Positions 1 to 5,368 of a stretch of DNA of 6,532 bases are shown piece by piece. The DNA is from Candidatus Nomurabacteria bacterium RIFCSPLOWO2_02_FULL_42_17 (GTDB lineage: Bacteria > Patescibacteriota > Minisyncoccia > Phycocordibacterales > MFVN01). The stretch's first letter is position 1; each line of letters starts with the position of its first letter. The DNA lies in NCBI GenBank assembly GCA_001786095.1, contig MFVN01000033.1, forward strand, positions 1-6,532. Direction: 5' to 3'. The position numbers and the translations under genes were made by a program. Below the pieces are notes generated by a model. It did no database searches, was not told the DNA's origin, and saw only the letters and a list, made by a program, of their open reading frames with translations.

Positions 1-16
1 ACGCGAAGCGTTCCAT
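1..16 (-). CDS. Possible start of a further minus-strand gene (only 5 codons in window)
   Basis: An ATG at 16-14 reads Met-Glu-Arg-Phe-Ala and runs off the window. It is preceded by GGAG with 7 nt spacing (in GGAGTGCTAATATG), the only well-placed Shine-Dalgarno-like sequence seen in the window. It would lie about 100 bp downstream of clpB on the same strand. The product cannot be named. The 17-115 interval holds no clear terminator, so co-transcription with clpB is possible. The site could also be a chance ATG. Confidence 0.3.
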
Positions 17-17
17 A

Positions 18-26
18 TTAGCACTC
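18..26. promoter_or_regulatory. CIRCE-like half-site
   Basis: TTAGCACTC on the plus strand is an exact match to one arm of the CIRCE operator (TTAGCACTC-N9-GAGTGCTAA) bound by the heat-shock repressor HrcA. The second arm at the required 9-nt spacing is not recognisable on either side, so this is at best a half-site. It overlaps the Shine-Dalgarno-like GGAG of the putative gene at 16-1. Its position just after clpB, a heat-shock gene, is what makes it worth recording. Confidence 0.2.
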
Positions 27-115
27 CGCCTCCATTCCCCGAAAAAGAGCAGGCATTTCCTTTTTTAAAAATCCCGCGCCGAATAAGTAAGACAAAAAAT
101 AAAATAAATAAAATT

Positions 116-2821
116 TTATACCGCAACTTTTTCTTTTTGTGGGGTCTGCTTGCCGACAGGCGCGGTTCGAGAACGAGTAGTATGTTTATTGGTTTCAATT
201 TTAAGCTCGTTGTTTTTGATACTGACTATAACCATATCGCCTTTTTTTACATCATTGGAAATAATGTGAGAAGCCACGGGATTTAAAATTTTACTATGAA
301 TTATACGATTGAGTGGACGCGCGCCGTATTGCGGAGTGTAACCTTCGCGCGCCAGATATTCCAACGCCTCGGGTGAAATTTCAAACCCAATCTCCTTGCC
401 GGCCAAACGCTCGCGCACGGCCACGATGCGCAGTTTAACAATCTCCTGCAGAGCTTTGTGTGAAAGTATGTCAAAAATTATTACTTCATCCACGCGATTC
501 AAAAATTCCGGCCGGAAATGATCTTTGAGCGCGTCTAAAACTTTTTCTTTGGCGGCCTGATAATCGCCGGAAGTATTCTGGGCGGAAAAACCCATTTGTT
601 CCATTTTTTGTATATAGTCCGAGCCGATATTGGAGGTCATAATAATCAATGAATTTTTAAAATTCGTCGCGCGACCCTTGGCGTCAGTTAAACGTCCATC
701 GTCTAAAACTTGCAACAAAATATTAAAAACTTCTGGATGAGCTTTTTCAATTTCGTCAAAAAGAATCACACTATACGGCCGATGGCGCACGGCTTCGGTT
801 AATTGGCCAGACTCGTCGTAACCCACATAGCCCGGCGGAGAACCAATAAGCTTGGACACTGAATGTTTCTCCATATATTCGGACATATCCACTCGAATCA
901 ACGCCTTGTCGTCATTAAACAAAAATGCCGCGAGTGTTTTGGTCAACTCGGTTTTTCCCACGCCCGTGGGTCCCAAGAAAATAAACGAGCCCATGGGACG
1001 ATTAGGGTCGGCAATGCCAGCACGCGAACGACGCACGACTTCGGCTACGCGCTTGACGGCTTCGTCTTGCCCGATAACGCGCTTTTGAAGTTCAATTTCC
1101 ATACGTTCCAATTTAGCGCGTTCTTCCTCTATCATTTTTATCAAAGGTATGCCCGTCCAGCGCGCCACCACTCCAGCAATATCTTCGGCTGTAACTTCCT
1201 CTTTCAAAATTTTCCGTGATTTTTGAAGTTTTTTTAATTTGCCAAGCTTGGCTTCAAGATCCTTTTTGAGCGCCGGAATACGCCCGTAACGAATTTCCGC
1301 GACCCGAGCTAAATCAGCCCGGGCTTCGGCGCTTTCGGCCTCCAAACGCAAGGCCTCCAAACTCTTTTTTATATCGCGCAAATCGGTCAGGGCGTTTTTT
1401 TCATTCTGCCATTTGAGTTCCAGCTCTTTGGTCTTGTCCCGTAATTCCGAAATCTCACGTTCTATTTCCCTAACGCGCGTTTGGGCTATCTTATTCTCCC
1501 TACTCTCTCCTTCCGAATCTTTCTTAAGAGCTTCGCGCTCTATTTCCAACCGCATTATTTTTCGATTGGCGTCTTCTAAATCGGCTGGTTTGTTTTCCAG
1601 CGCGATGCGCATAGCCGACGAGGCCTCGTCGATCAAATCCACGGCCTTATCCGGTAAAAAACGATTAGTGATATAACGACTGGAAAGATTTACTGCCGAA
1701 ATAATGGCATCATCGGTAATGCGGATGCCGTGAAAAAGCTCGTAGCGTTCTTTAAGTCCGCGCAAAATCGCTACCGCATCTTCCACCGACGGCTCGTCCA
1801 CATAGACCGGCTGGAAACGCCTTGCTAATGCCGGATCTTTTTCAATATGTTTTTGATATTCTCTCAAGGTGGTCGCTCCCACAGCTCGAAGTTCTCCGCG
1901 CGCCAGCGCGGGTTTGAGCATATTGGCGGCATCCACCGAACCCTCGGCCGAACCGGCGCCAACAATAGTGTGAATCTCATCAACGAAAAGAATAATTTTA
2001 CCCTGCGCTCCGGAAATTTCTTTGATAATGCCCTTCAGGCGCTCCTCAAATTCTCCGCGATACTTTGTGCCCGCTAGCAGAGAACCTAAATCCAAAGAAA
2101 CAATTTCACGATCTTTTATAGATTCAGGCACGTCACCCTTGGCAATACGTTGGGCCAACCCTTCCACCACGGCGGTTTTACCGGTGCCGGCCTCGCCTAT
2201 TAAAATAGGATTATTTTTTGTCTTGCGTGAAAGAATTTGCATGATGCGCATGATCTCCGATTCGCGCCCGATTACTGGATCTAATTTATCGGCACGCGCT
2301 AAGTCGGTTAAATTGCGCGTGTAACGCTGAACCATGCGCAGGCGCCGTTGCACCGGCGTGGCGTCGGTAATATTTTGATGACGTAAAACTTCCACTTCCT
2401 TAATAGCGCGTTCGCGGTCAAGACGGAAGCGCGCCAAAACTTCGCGCGCCGGACCGGGTATTTCTAAAAGCGCCAGAAATAAATGTTCAGGCGCGGCAAA
2501 ATCCTCGCGCAGTTGGCGCGCGATGCGAAGAGAACCTTCCAGAACTTGCGCCAAATCCTGCGTTATATATATCTGATAAGCCGGCGAAAGAGTCGAGCGC
2601 GCCTCCGGCGCTTCAATGGAATCCAAAACCGAGTCGGTCATTAAAACAGTATCAACTTCCATTTTCTCTAAAATCTGCACGACAATGCCATCTTCCTGCA
2701 TTAACAAAGCCAAGAGTAAATGCGATCCGCCTACATGATTCTGTCCGCGTTCTATAGCCAGCTCGTGCGCGCGCTTAATGACTTCTTTTGCTTTAGTTGT
2801 AAATTGATTAAATGGAGGCAT
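116..2821 (-). CDS. clpB: ClpB-type AAA+ disaggregase with a ClpC-like P-loop
   Basis: This is a cytosolic Hsp100 ATPase that threads aggregated or misfolded protein through a hexameric pore, normally with DnaK. In its 901 residues, the N-domain has two Clp_N repeats (about 1-145). D1 has Walker A GEAGTGKT (209-216), pore loop GTKYRGEF (Tyr254), Walker B IILFVDE (276-282) and arginine finger ARRF (333-336). A long coiled-coil middle domain (about 405-540) is the ClpB hallmark. D2 has GPTGVGKT (617-624), pore loop GSPPGYVGY, Walker B VILFDE (685-690) and sensor-2 GAR (833-835). An insertion around 738-757 carries Met743-Gly-Phe745, where ClpC and ClpA hold their ClpP-binding loop and where E. 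coli ClpB is shorter. The ATG lies 12 bp after the protease-like gene with no Shine-Dalgarno, implying co-transcription. The tail after about 875 is basic, Thr-rich and unrelated to the family core. No CIRCE operator lies upstream. Family call secure; ClpP docking is inference. Confidence 0.95.
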   Translation of the reverse strand: MPPFNQFTTKAKEVIKRAHELAIERGQNHVGGSHLLLALLMQEDGIVVQILEKMEVDTVLMTDSVLDSIEAPEARSTLSPAYQIYITQDLAQVLEGSLRIARQLREDFAAPEHLFLALLEIPGPAREVLARFRLDRERAIKEVEVLRHQNITDATPVQRRLRMVQRYTRNLTDLARADKLDPVIGRESEIMRIMQILSRKTKNNPILIGEAGTGKTAVVEGLAQRIAKGDVPESIKDREIVSLDLGSLLAGTKYRGEFEERLKGIIKEISGAQGKIILFVDEIHTIVGAGSAEGSVDAANMLKPALARGELRAVGATTLREYQKHIEKDPALARRFQPVYVDEPSVEDAVAILRGLKERYELFHGIRITDDAIISAVNLSSRYITNRFLPDKAVDLIDEASSAMRIALENKPADLEDANRKIMRLEIEREALKKDSEGESRENKIAQTRVREIEREISELRDKTKELELKWQNEKNALTDLRDIKKSLEALRLEAESAEARADLARVAEIRYGRIPALKKDLEAKLGKLKKLQKSRKILKEEVTAEDIAGVVARWTGIPLIKMIEEERAKLERMEIELQKRVIGQDEAVKRVAEVVRRSRAGIADPNRPMGSFIFLGPTGVGKTELTKTLAAFLFNDDKALIRVDMSEYMEKHSVSKLIGSPPGYVGYDESGQLTEAVRHRPYSVILFDEIEKAHPEVFNILLQVLDDGRLTDAKGRATNFKNSLIIMTSNIGSDYIQKMEQMGFSAQNTSGDYQAAKEKVLDALKDHFRPEFLNRVDEVIIFDILSHKALQEIVKLRIVAVRERLAGKEIGFEISPEALEYLAREGYTPQYGARPLNRIIHSKILNPVASHIISNDVKKGDMVIVSIKNNELKIETNKHTTRSRTAPVGKQTPQKEKVAV

Positions 2822-2833
2822 AATTTTTAGATT

Positions 2834-3682
2834 TTAACCTTTAATTTGAGTATTGTCAATAAAAGAACGTAGAAAGTTTACTGGAATAATTATAGTCTTG
2901 CTATCCCGTATTAATACGAATCCTAAAACCGACCCGTCTAAATCAACAACTGGCGTGCCAGAGTAAGACCGACTCAGTGTTAAATTAGTGTTTAAAGTTT
3001 TTATTTTTTCAAGTACGGGGAGTCCGCCAGCCGGCTGATCGCCTTCCGCAACCGGTGGCGCTTCTACTAAAGACTCTTCTCCAAAACCTAAAATCGTACC
3101 GCGCGCGATATCTAGCCCCACGCCGCCCAAAGCTATAACGCTTTGTCCGGCGCGCGCCTTGTCAGAATCAGAGAAAGCGGTAAACTCAAAAGATTTTATT
3201 TTGGAATCTTTAGGTAAAATTAATTTCATCAAAGCCAAGCCATTTTTATCTTTACCTAAAAATTCGGCTTCATAAGTTACATTATTATAAGAAGCTGAAT
3301 ATTTTCCATCGCCGGAAATAATGCGTCCATCCATTAAAACTAAACCGGTGGCGGAAACAAGAAAACCGCGGCCGAGCGTGGGACCGTCTTTGTCTTCTTC
3401 CGTCGGCGCGCCTTTCACTAAAACCAACGCCCTAGAATTTTTTTCAATGGCGTCCACGACCAAGTCCTCTTCTTTTATGATAATTGTCTGGACTTTTTGC
3501 GTAGTGTCGGGTATGACTGTTTCAATGGTTTTCTGAACAACACGATTGATGGTCTGGGTTACCGGCGGCGGGGCTTGTTGCATCAAAGTCACGGTGGTTA
3601 TGCCGGTGGCGATAGAAACAACAAACGACACAAGTATCGCCAAAAGTATCAGTTGGGATTTGTTTAAATCCTTAATATCCAT
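2834..3682 (-). CDS. Membrane-anchored trypsin/HtrA-fold protein, probably catalytically dead
   Basis: A 282-residue protein. A short cytoplasmic N-terminus precedes one membrane helix (about 10-34), then a Pro/Thr/Val-rich stalk (about 36-80), then a trypsin-like domain facing outside. Aligned by eye with DegP, the His-containing LTNNHV motif is LMDGRI (Arg120 for His), the Asp of DIALL is Gly148 (GLALMKL), and GNSGG is SYSGT (Ser241 kept). Two of three triad residues are gone and the oxyanion loop is altered, so proteolysis is unlikely. There is no PDZ domain. The ATG at 3682 is chosen because the -10 box covers the in-frame TTG at 3691; this leaves a leaderless message. It is the first gene of a unit with clpB 12 bp downstream. 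A Gly/Pro-rich loop near 3023-3035 carries a GC-rich repeat core also found in the cysteine desulfurase. A binding or sensing role is inferred. Confidence 0.85.
   Translation of the reverse strand: MDIKDLNKSQLILLAILVSFVVSIATGITTVTLMQQAPPPVTQTINRVVQKTIETVIPDTTQKVQTIIIKEEDLVVDAIEKNSRALVLVKGAPTEEDKDGPTLGRGFLVSATGLVLMDGRIISGDGKYSASYNNVTYEAEFLGKDKNGLALMKLILPKDSKIKSFEFTAFSDSDKARAGQSVIALGGVGLDIARGTILGFGEESLVEAPPVAEGDQPAGGLPVLEKIKTLNTNLTLSRSYSGTPVVDLDGSVLGFVLIRDSKTIIIPVNFLRSFIDNTQIKG
3023..3035. repeat. GC-rich repeat core in the protease-like gene
   Basis: TCCGCCAGCCGGC on the plus strand is repeated exactly, in opposite orientation, at 6338-6350 in the cysteine desulfurase. In both genes the minus-strand protein reads Pro-Ala-Gly-Gly, in a variable loop. 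In this gene the loop lies between the HtrA-like core strands and the Ser241 segment. The palindrome is incomplete here, since the matching GGCGG arm is lost, consistent with a decayed copy. Confidence 0.5.
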
Positions 3683-3690
3683 AAGTTTCA

Positions 3691-3717
3691 ATTATACCAC
3701 ATCTTTTGGCGGGTCAA
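3691..3717 (-). promoter_or_regulatory. Promoter of the protease-like/clpB unit, with extended -10
   Basis: On the minus strand, -35 TTGACC lies at 3717-3712, the spacer is 15 bp, and -10 TATAAT lies at 3696-3691 preceded by TG-G (extended -10). Eight nucleotides separate the -10 from the ATG at 3682, so transcription should start at or within a base or two of the start codon. The short spacer is offset by the extended -10. The whole promoter lies inside the dispersed repeat copy at 3694-3721. Confidence 0.75.
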
Positions 3718-3721
3718 TTTG
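3694..3721 (-). repeat. Dispersed 28-nt repeat, copy 1 (contains the promoter)
   Basis: This copy matches the 3' end of the cysteine desulfurase gene (5372-5399) at 24 of 28 positions, and 4480-4497 at 17 of 18 over the shared part. Read on the minus strand it encodes Lys-Leu-Thr-Arg-Gln-Lys-Met-Trp-Tyr, against Lys-Leu-Thr-Gly-Gln-Lys-Leu-Trp-Tyr at the desulfurase C-terminus. Here it lies between genes. A 27-codon ORF (3771-3688) reads through it in that same frame, and the protease-like ATG follows 5 bp after its stop codon. Confidence 0.6.
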
Positions 3722-3925
3722 GATAAGAATAATATGTAAAGAGTGACCGACATCTCTTCCTTGTCTATCATAATAATCTGGGTTTTTATGAATCTGTTAA
3801 TGCATAATCTCTTCCTCTAGCTTTGTAAGATTTCTTTTAATTTTCTTATTTTTTGTTTTTAGTAGACACAGGTAAAATTAGTATATGTCAAAATCACCTA
3901 CATTGATTCTTTTAAAAGAGATAAA

Positions 3926-3960
3926 AGAAATAAAAAGGGCGTCCGGAATTTCCGAACGCC
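3926..3960 (-). terminator. Intrinsic terminator after the 109-residue gene
   Basis: On the minus strand a 9-bp stem (GGCGTTCGG with CCGGACGCC, one G-U pair) closes an AAATT loop and is followed by CTTTTTATTTC. The wobble pair becomes a C-A mismatch on the plus strand, so the structure favours the minus strand. It lies 30 bp beyond the stop of the gene ending at 3990. The rest of the 3722-3989 interval is AT-rich, with only this terminator and the upstream repeat/promoter recognised. Confidence 0.85.
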
Positions 3961-3989
3961 TTAGTAAGGTAAGACCTTTTTAGTTAAAT

Positions 3990-4319
3990 CTAAATCAAAT
4001 TAGCAACGTCGGCATTGAAGGTAGCAATTACTTTTTTGCGTTCCTTAGAATCCGTAATTAGACTGGAAACAAAATTTTTGAATTGTTTTTTTGCTTTTAT
4101 TTCTGCTTGCTTTAATCTGTCGCAGGAAATTTTTTGTGCCCCTCTTTGTGGAAGACCGGCAGGAAGAAGTCTGAAGAGGTCTTTTGCCATTTCTTTTAAT
4201 TCCAACAACATTAAACAGAGCAACGTTGCTAATAAGTGAATAGTGGTATTCGGTTTAACTGCGTCAATTTTTTTAATGCTAGTGCATTGTGATAATGCTT
4301 CTGCTACGTTTGTTCTCAT
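3990..4319 (-). CDS. Hypothetical protein, 109 residues, one hydrophobic helix
   Basis: Not recognised. The N-terminal third is polar, residues 27-40 form a Leu-rich hydrophobic stretch, and the C-terminal half is strongly basic and probably helical (many Lys between 62 and 96), ending Asn-Leu-Ile. There is no signal-peptide cleavage motif and no catalytic motif; cysteines are at 12, 35 and 66. Support for a real gene comes from context: a good promoter at 4392-4421 on the same strand, a strong minus-strand terminator 30 bp after the stop, and an uninterrupted frame. The ATG at 4319 has no Shine-Dalgarno; the leader is about 65 nt. A plus-strand ORF (4015-4239) shadows it but has no promoter or terminator. 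It could be a membrane-associated or nucleic-acid-binding peptide, but nothing in the sequence decides this. Confidence 0.6.
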   Translation of the reverse strand: MRTNVAEALSQCTSIKKIDAVKPNTTIHLLATLLCLMLLELKEMAKDLFRLLPAGLPQRGAQKISCDRLKQAEIKAKKQFKNFVSSLITDSKERKKVIATFNADVANLI

Positions 4320-4391
4320 TGTTTTTAGTATTGTGAAAAAACCTTTCGGCCTTTCTGGTTTAATAAATTTGTTTCGGAAAATTCTTTTTCT

Positions 4392-4421
4392 ATACTATCA
4401 TATATGTTCTTATTTTGTCAA
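4392..4421 (-). promoter_or_regulatory. Promoter for the 109-residue gene
   Basis: On the minus strand, consensus -35 TTGACA (4421-4416), an 18-bp spacer and TAGTAT (4397-4392) preceded by TG-A form an extended -10. The predicted start is near 4385, giving a leader of about 65 nt to the ATG at 4319. The leader contains a weak GAAA-loop hairpin followed by six T (about 4330-4347), which could be a leader structure or a partial terminator. Confidence 0.7.
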
Positions 4422-4436
4422 ATATTGTAGTGTCAG

Positions 4437-4455
4437 CCAGTGCTTTAGGCACTGG
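4437..4455. repeat. Perfect stem-loop upstream of the 109-residue gene promoter
   Basis: CCAGTGC and GCACTGG form a perfect 7-bp stem with a 5-nt loop. It lies between the DUF5654 gene and the promoter at 4392-4421, 15 bp upstream of the -35 box. No T-run follows on either strand, so it is not a standard intrinsic terminator. It could be an operator, an unusual terminator of the DUF5654 transcript, or another dispersed palindrome. Confidence 0.5.
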
Positions 4456-4479
4456 TTGTAAAAGATTAATGATTAATTA

Positions 4480-4497
4480 ATACCACATCTTCTGGCG
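4480..4497 (-). repeat. Dispersed repeat, copy 2 (shortened)
   Basis: These 18 nt match the repeat at 3694-3711 with one difference. On the minus strand the sequence reads Arg-Gln-Lys-Met-Trp-Tyr-stop in the frame equivalent to the cysteine desulfurase C-terminus. The half containing the -35 (TTGACC) is absent, and the would-be -10 is TATTAA, so this copy is probably not a promoter. Just upstream on the minus strand (4499-4522) is a second stretch resembling the desulfurase. Confidence 0.5.
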
Positions 4498-4525
4498 AGC
4501 AAATAACCTATATCGGATTTAGGTT

Positions 4526-4834
4526 TTAACGTCGGGGATTTTCTTTTCTGAAGAAAAACCGGCGACCTAGGATTATAGAAACTACCGAGGCCAGAGCAGT
4601 AATTACCAAAGCATAGATGAGTTTCTCTCCGCTGGTGCTCAAGGGACCAAAAATTTTCTCAAAAAGACTCTTGAGGGCTTCATCCCAGGCCAAGGCGGCA
4701 ATCAAACCTAAGGCGGCGATAATAATCGTTATGGTCCTTTCCAAAAAGTGCTGGCGGGCTTTTCCGATTTTCCTTATTTCCTCCTTATCTAAAAATTCCT
4801 CCATACGCGGAATTTTCATATTTTCTTCAAGCAT
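4526..4834 (-). CDS. DUF5654 family small membrane protein
   Basis: A 102-residue protein with a polar, charged N-terminal region (1-32), a membrane helix (about 33-52) containing Ala-Leu-Ala-Trp-Asp-Glu-Ala-Leu, an amphipathic linker (Phe-Glu-Lys-Ile-Phe-Gly), a second membrane helix (about 71-90) and a basic tail. This two-helix layout with an A-L-A-W-x-E-A motif after the first helix matches DUF5654, a family of unknown function found in archaea and CPR bacteria (recognised from memory, not searched). The basic ends suggest both termini are cytoplasmic. The ATG at 4834 is preferred: an extended -10 (TGTTAAAAT) ends 7 nt upstream, which fits a leaderless transcript. Met6 and Met11 are alternatives. 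The previous gene is separated by a terminator, so this is its own unit. No clear terminator follows it. Confidence 0.8.
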   Translation of the reverse strand: MLEENMKIPRMEEFLDKEEIRKIGKARQHFLERTITIIIAALGLIAALAWDEALKSLFEKIFGPLSTSGEKLIYALVITALASVVSIILGRRFFFRKENPRR

Positions 4835-4841
4835 ACTAAGA

Positions 4842-4850
4842 ATTTTAACA
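4842..4850 (-). promoter_or_regulatory. Extended -10 for the DUF5654 gene (leaderless)
   Basis: The minus strand reads TGT-TAAAAT, then 7 nt, then ATG. No good -35 is seen; TTTTGT at 17 bp upstream lies in the T-run of the preceding terminator. The spacing puts the transcript start at the ATG. The same arrangement is seen at the protease-like gene. Confidence 0.5.
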
Positions 4851-4858
4851 AATCATCC

Positions 4859-4892
4859 ATAAAAACAAAAGGCCAACCAAAAATGATCGACC
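4859..4892 (-). terminator. Intrinsic terminator after the PHA_gran_rgn gene
   Basis: On the minus strand GGTCGATCA pairs with TGGTTGGCC (9 bp, three G-U pairs) around a TTTT loop, followed by TTTTGTTTTTA. The three wobble pairs become C-A mismatches on the plus strand, so this works in minus orientation only. It ends the gene at 4916 and separates it from the DUF5654 gene, whose ATG lies about 25 bp further on. Confidence 0.8.
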
Positions 4893-4915
4893 TCTTTTAT
4901 TTTTCTGTTTGGGTT

Positions 4916-5224
4916 TTAGACCAGAAGCTTACGAGCTTCTTCTTCAATAGTAGACTCAATCTTTCCTTTGAACCAGGATAGAAGCCACGGCAAACCTACC
5001 TCTCCCGACAATTGGACTTCTTTTTCATGGACCTCAAGAACTCCGGACGCTTCGTGCCCCATAATCATGAAACTGAATTTTCCGCAGTATCCATTCCAGT
5101 CTTCATATACATCACTAATTTTGTCTCCGAATTTTTGTTTTGTTAAAGAAAGTAAATTTTTGATCCGTTTCAACGCCTCATCTTTTGAGAGGCTATGGGG
5201 TACTGTTTTGTTTATTTTTATCAT
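4916..5224 (-). CDS. PHA_gran_rgn (polyhydroxyalkanoic acid system) family protein
   Basis: A 102-residue soluble protein of the family Pfam calls PHA_gran_rgn (recognised from memory): N-terminal beta strand with Val-Pro-His (His10), an amphipathic helix rich in Lys/Leu (about 14-32), Trp43-Asn-Gly, a Phe/Met strand followed by Gly-His-Glu-Ala-Ser-Gly, a Leu-Glu-Val-His-Glu-Lys-Glu-Val strand pair, then Leu-Pro-Trp-Leu-Leu-Ser-Trp-Phe and a C-terminal helix. The length matches the family. The name comes from proteobacterial PHA loci, but nothing here points to PHA metabolism, so the role is unknown. The ATG at 5224 follows a leader of about 40 nt that is A/C/T-rich with no Shine-Dalgarno. 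It is a single-gene unit with a consensus promoter and its own terminator, suggesting steady expression. Confidence 0.8.
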   Translation of the reverse strand: MIKINKTVPHSLSKDEALKRIKNLLSLTKQKFGDKISDVYEDWNGYCGKFSFMIMGHEASGVLEVHEKEVQLSGEVGLPWLLSWFKGKIESTIEEEARKLLV

Positions 5225-5267
5225 GGTGTTTGGTGTTTTTTGTTAATGTAAATGTTAAAAAATCTTA

Positions 5268-5314
5268 TGCTATTATAGCAAACTAATATGTAATTTGTCA
5301 AATTATTTTGTCAA
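5268..5314 (-). promoter_or_regulatory. Strong promoter with doubled -35 and palindromic -10
   Basis: On the minus strand, consensus TTGACA (5301-5296), an 18-bp spacer and TATAAT (5277-5272) preceded by TG-C form a near-ideal extended promoter, with a start predicted near 5265. A second TTGACA lies just upstream (5314-5309). The -10 sits inside a perfect 13-nt palindrome, TGCTATAATAGCA (5280-5268), which could be an operator. Confidence 0.85.
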
Positions 5315-5368
5315 GATAAATTAAGCATTTATCAGCATATGTTTTTAAGTGTATAAACAAATTATTTA

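Noticed and set aside
852..2324. Several plus-strand ORFs of 76-118 codons opposite clpB
   Set aside because: They are antisense shadows of a strongly conserved coding frame and have no start signals or recognisable domains.
3689..3691. In-frame TTG start for the protease-like protein, three codons upstream of the ATG
   Set aside because: The TTG overlaps the last base of the TATAAT box, so it would not be present in the transcript from that promoter.
3688..3771. 27-codon minus-strand ORF ending Lys-Met-Trp-Tyr-Asn before the protease-like gene
   Set aside because: It covers the promoter of the next gene and its similarity to the desulfurase tail is explained by the dispersed repeat. No start signal was seen for the first ATG, so it is not called as a gene.
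3885..3983. 32-codon plus-strand ORF starting at ATG 3885 with TAAAAT 6 nt upstream
   Set aside because: It reads straight through the minus-strand terminator stem, has no convincing -35 or ribosome site, and no family features.
4330..4350. GAAA-loop hairpin with T-run on the minus strand as a terminator
   Set aside because: The stem depends on G-U and A-U pairs and lies inside the leader of the 109-residue gene, downstream of its promoter; too weak to call a terminator.
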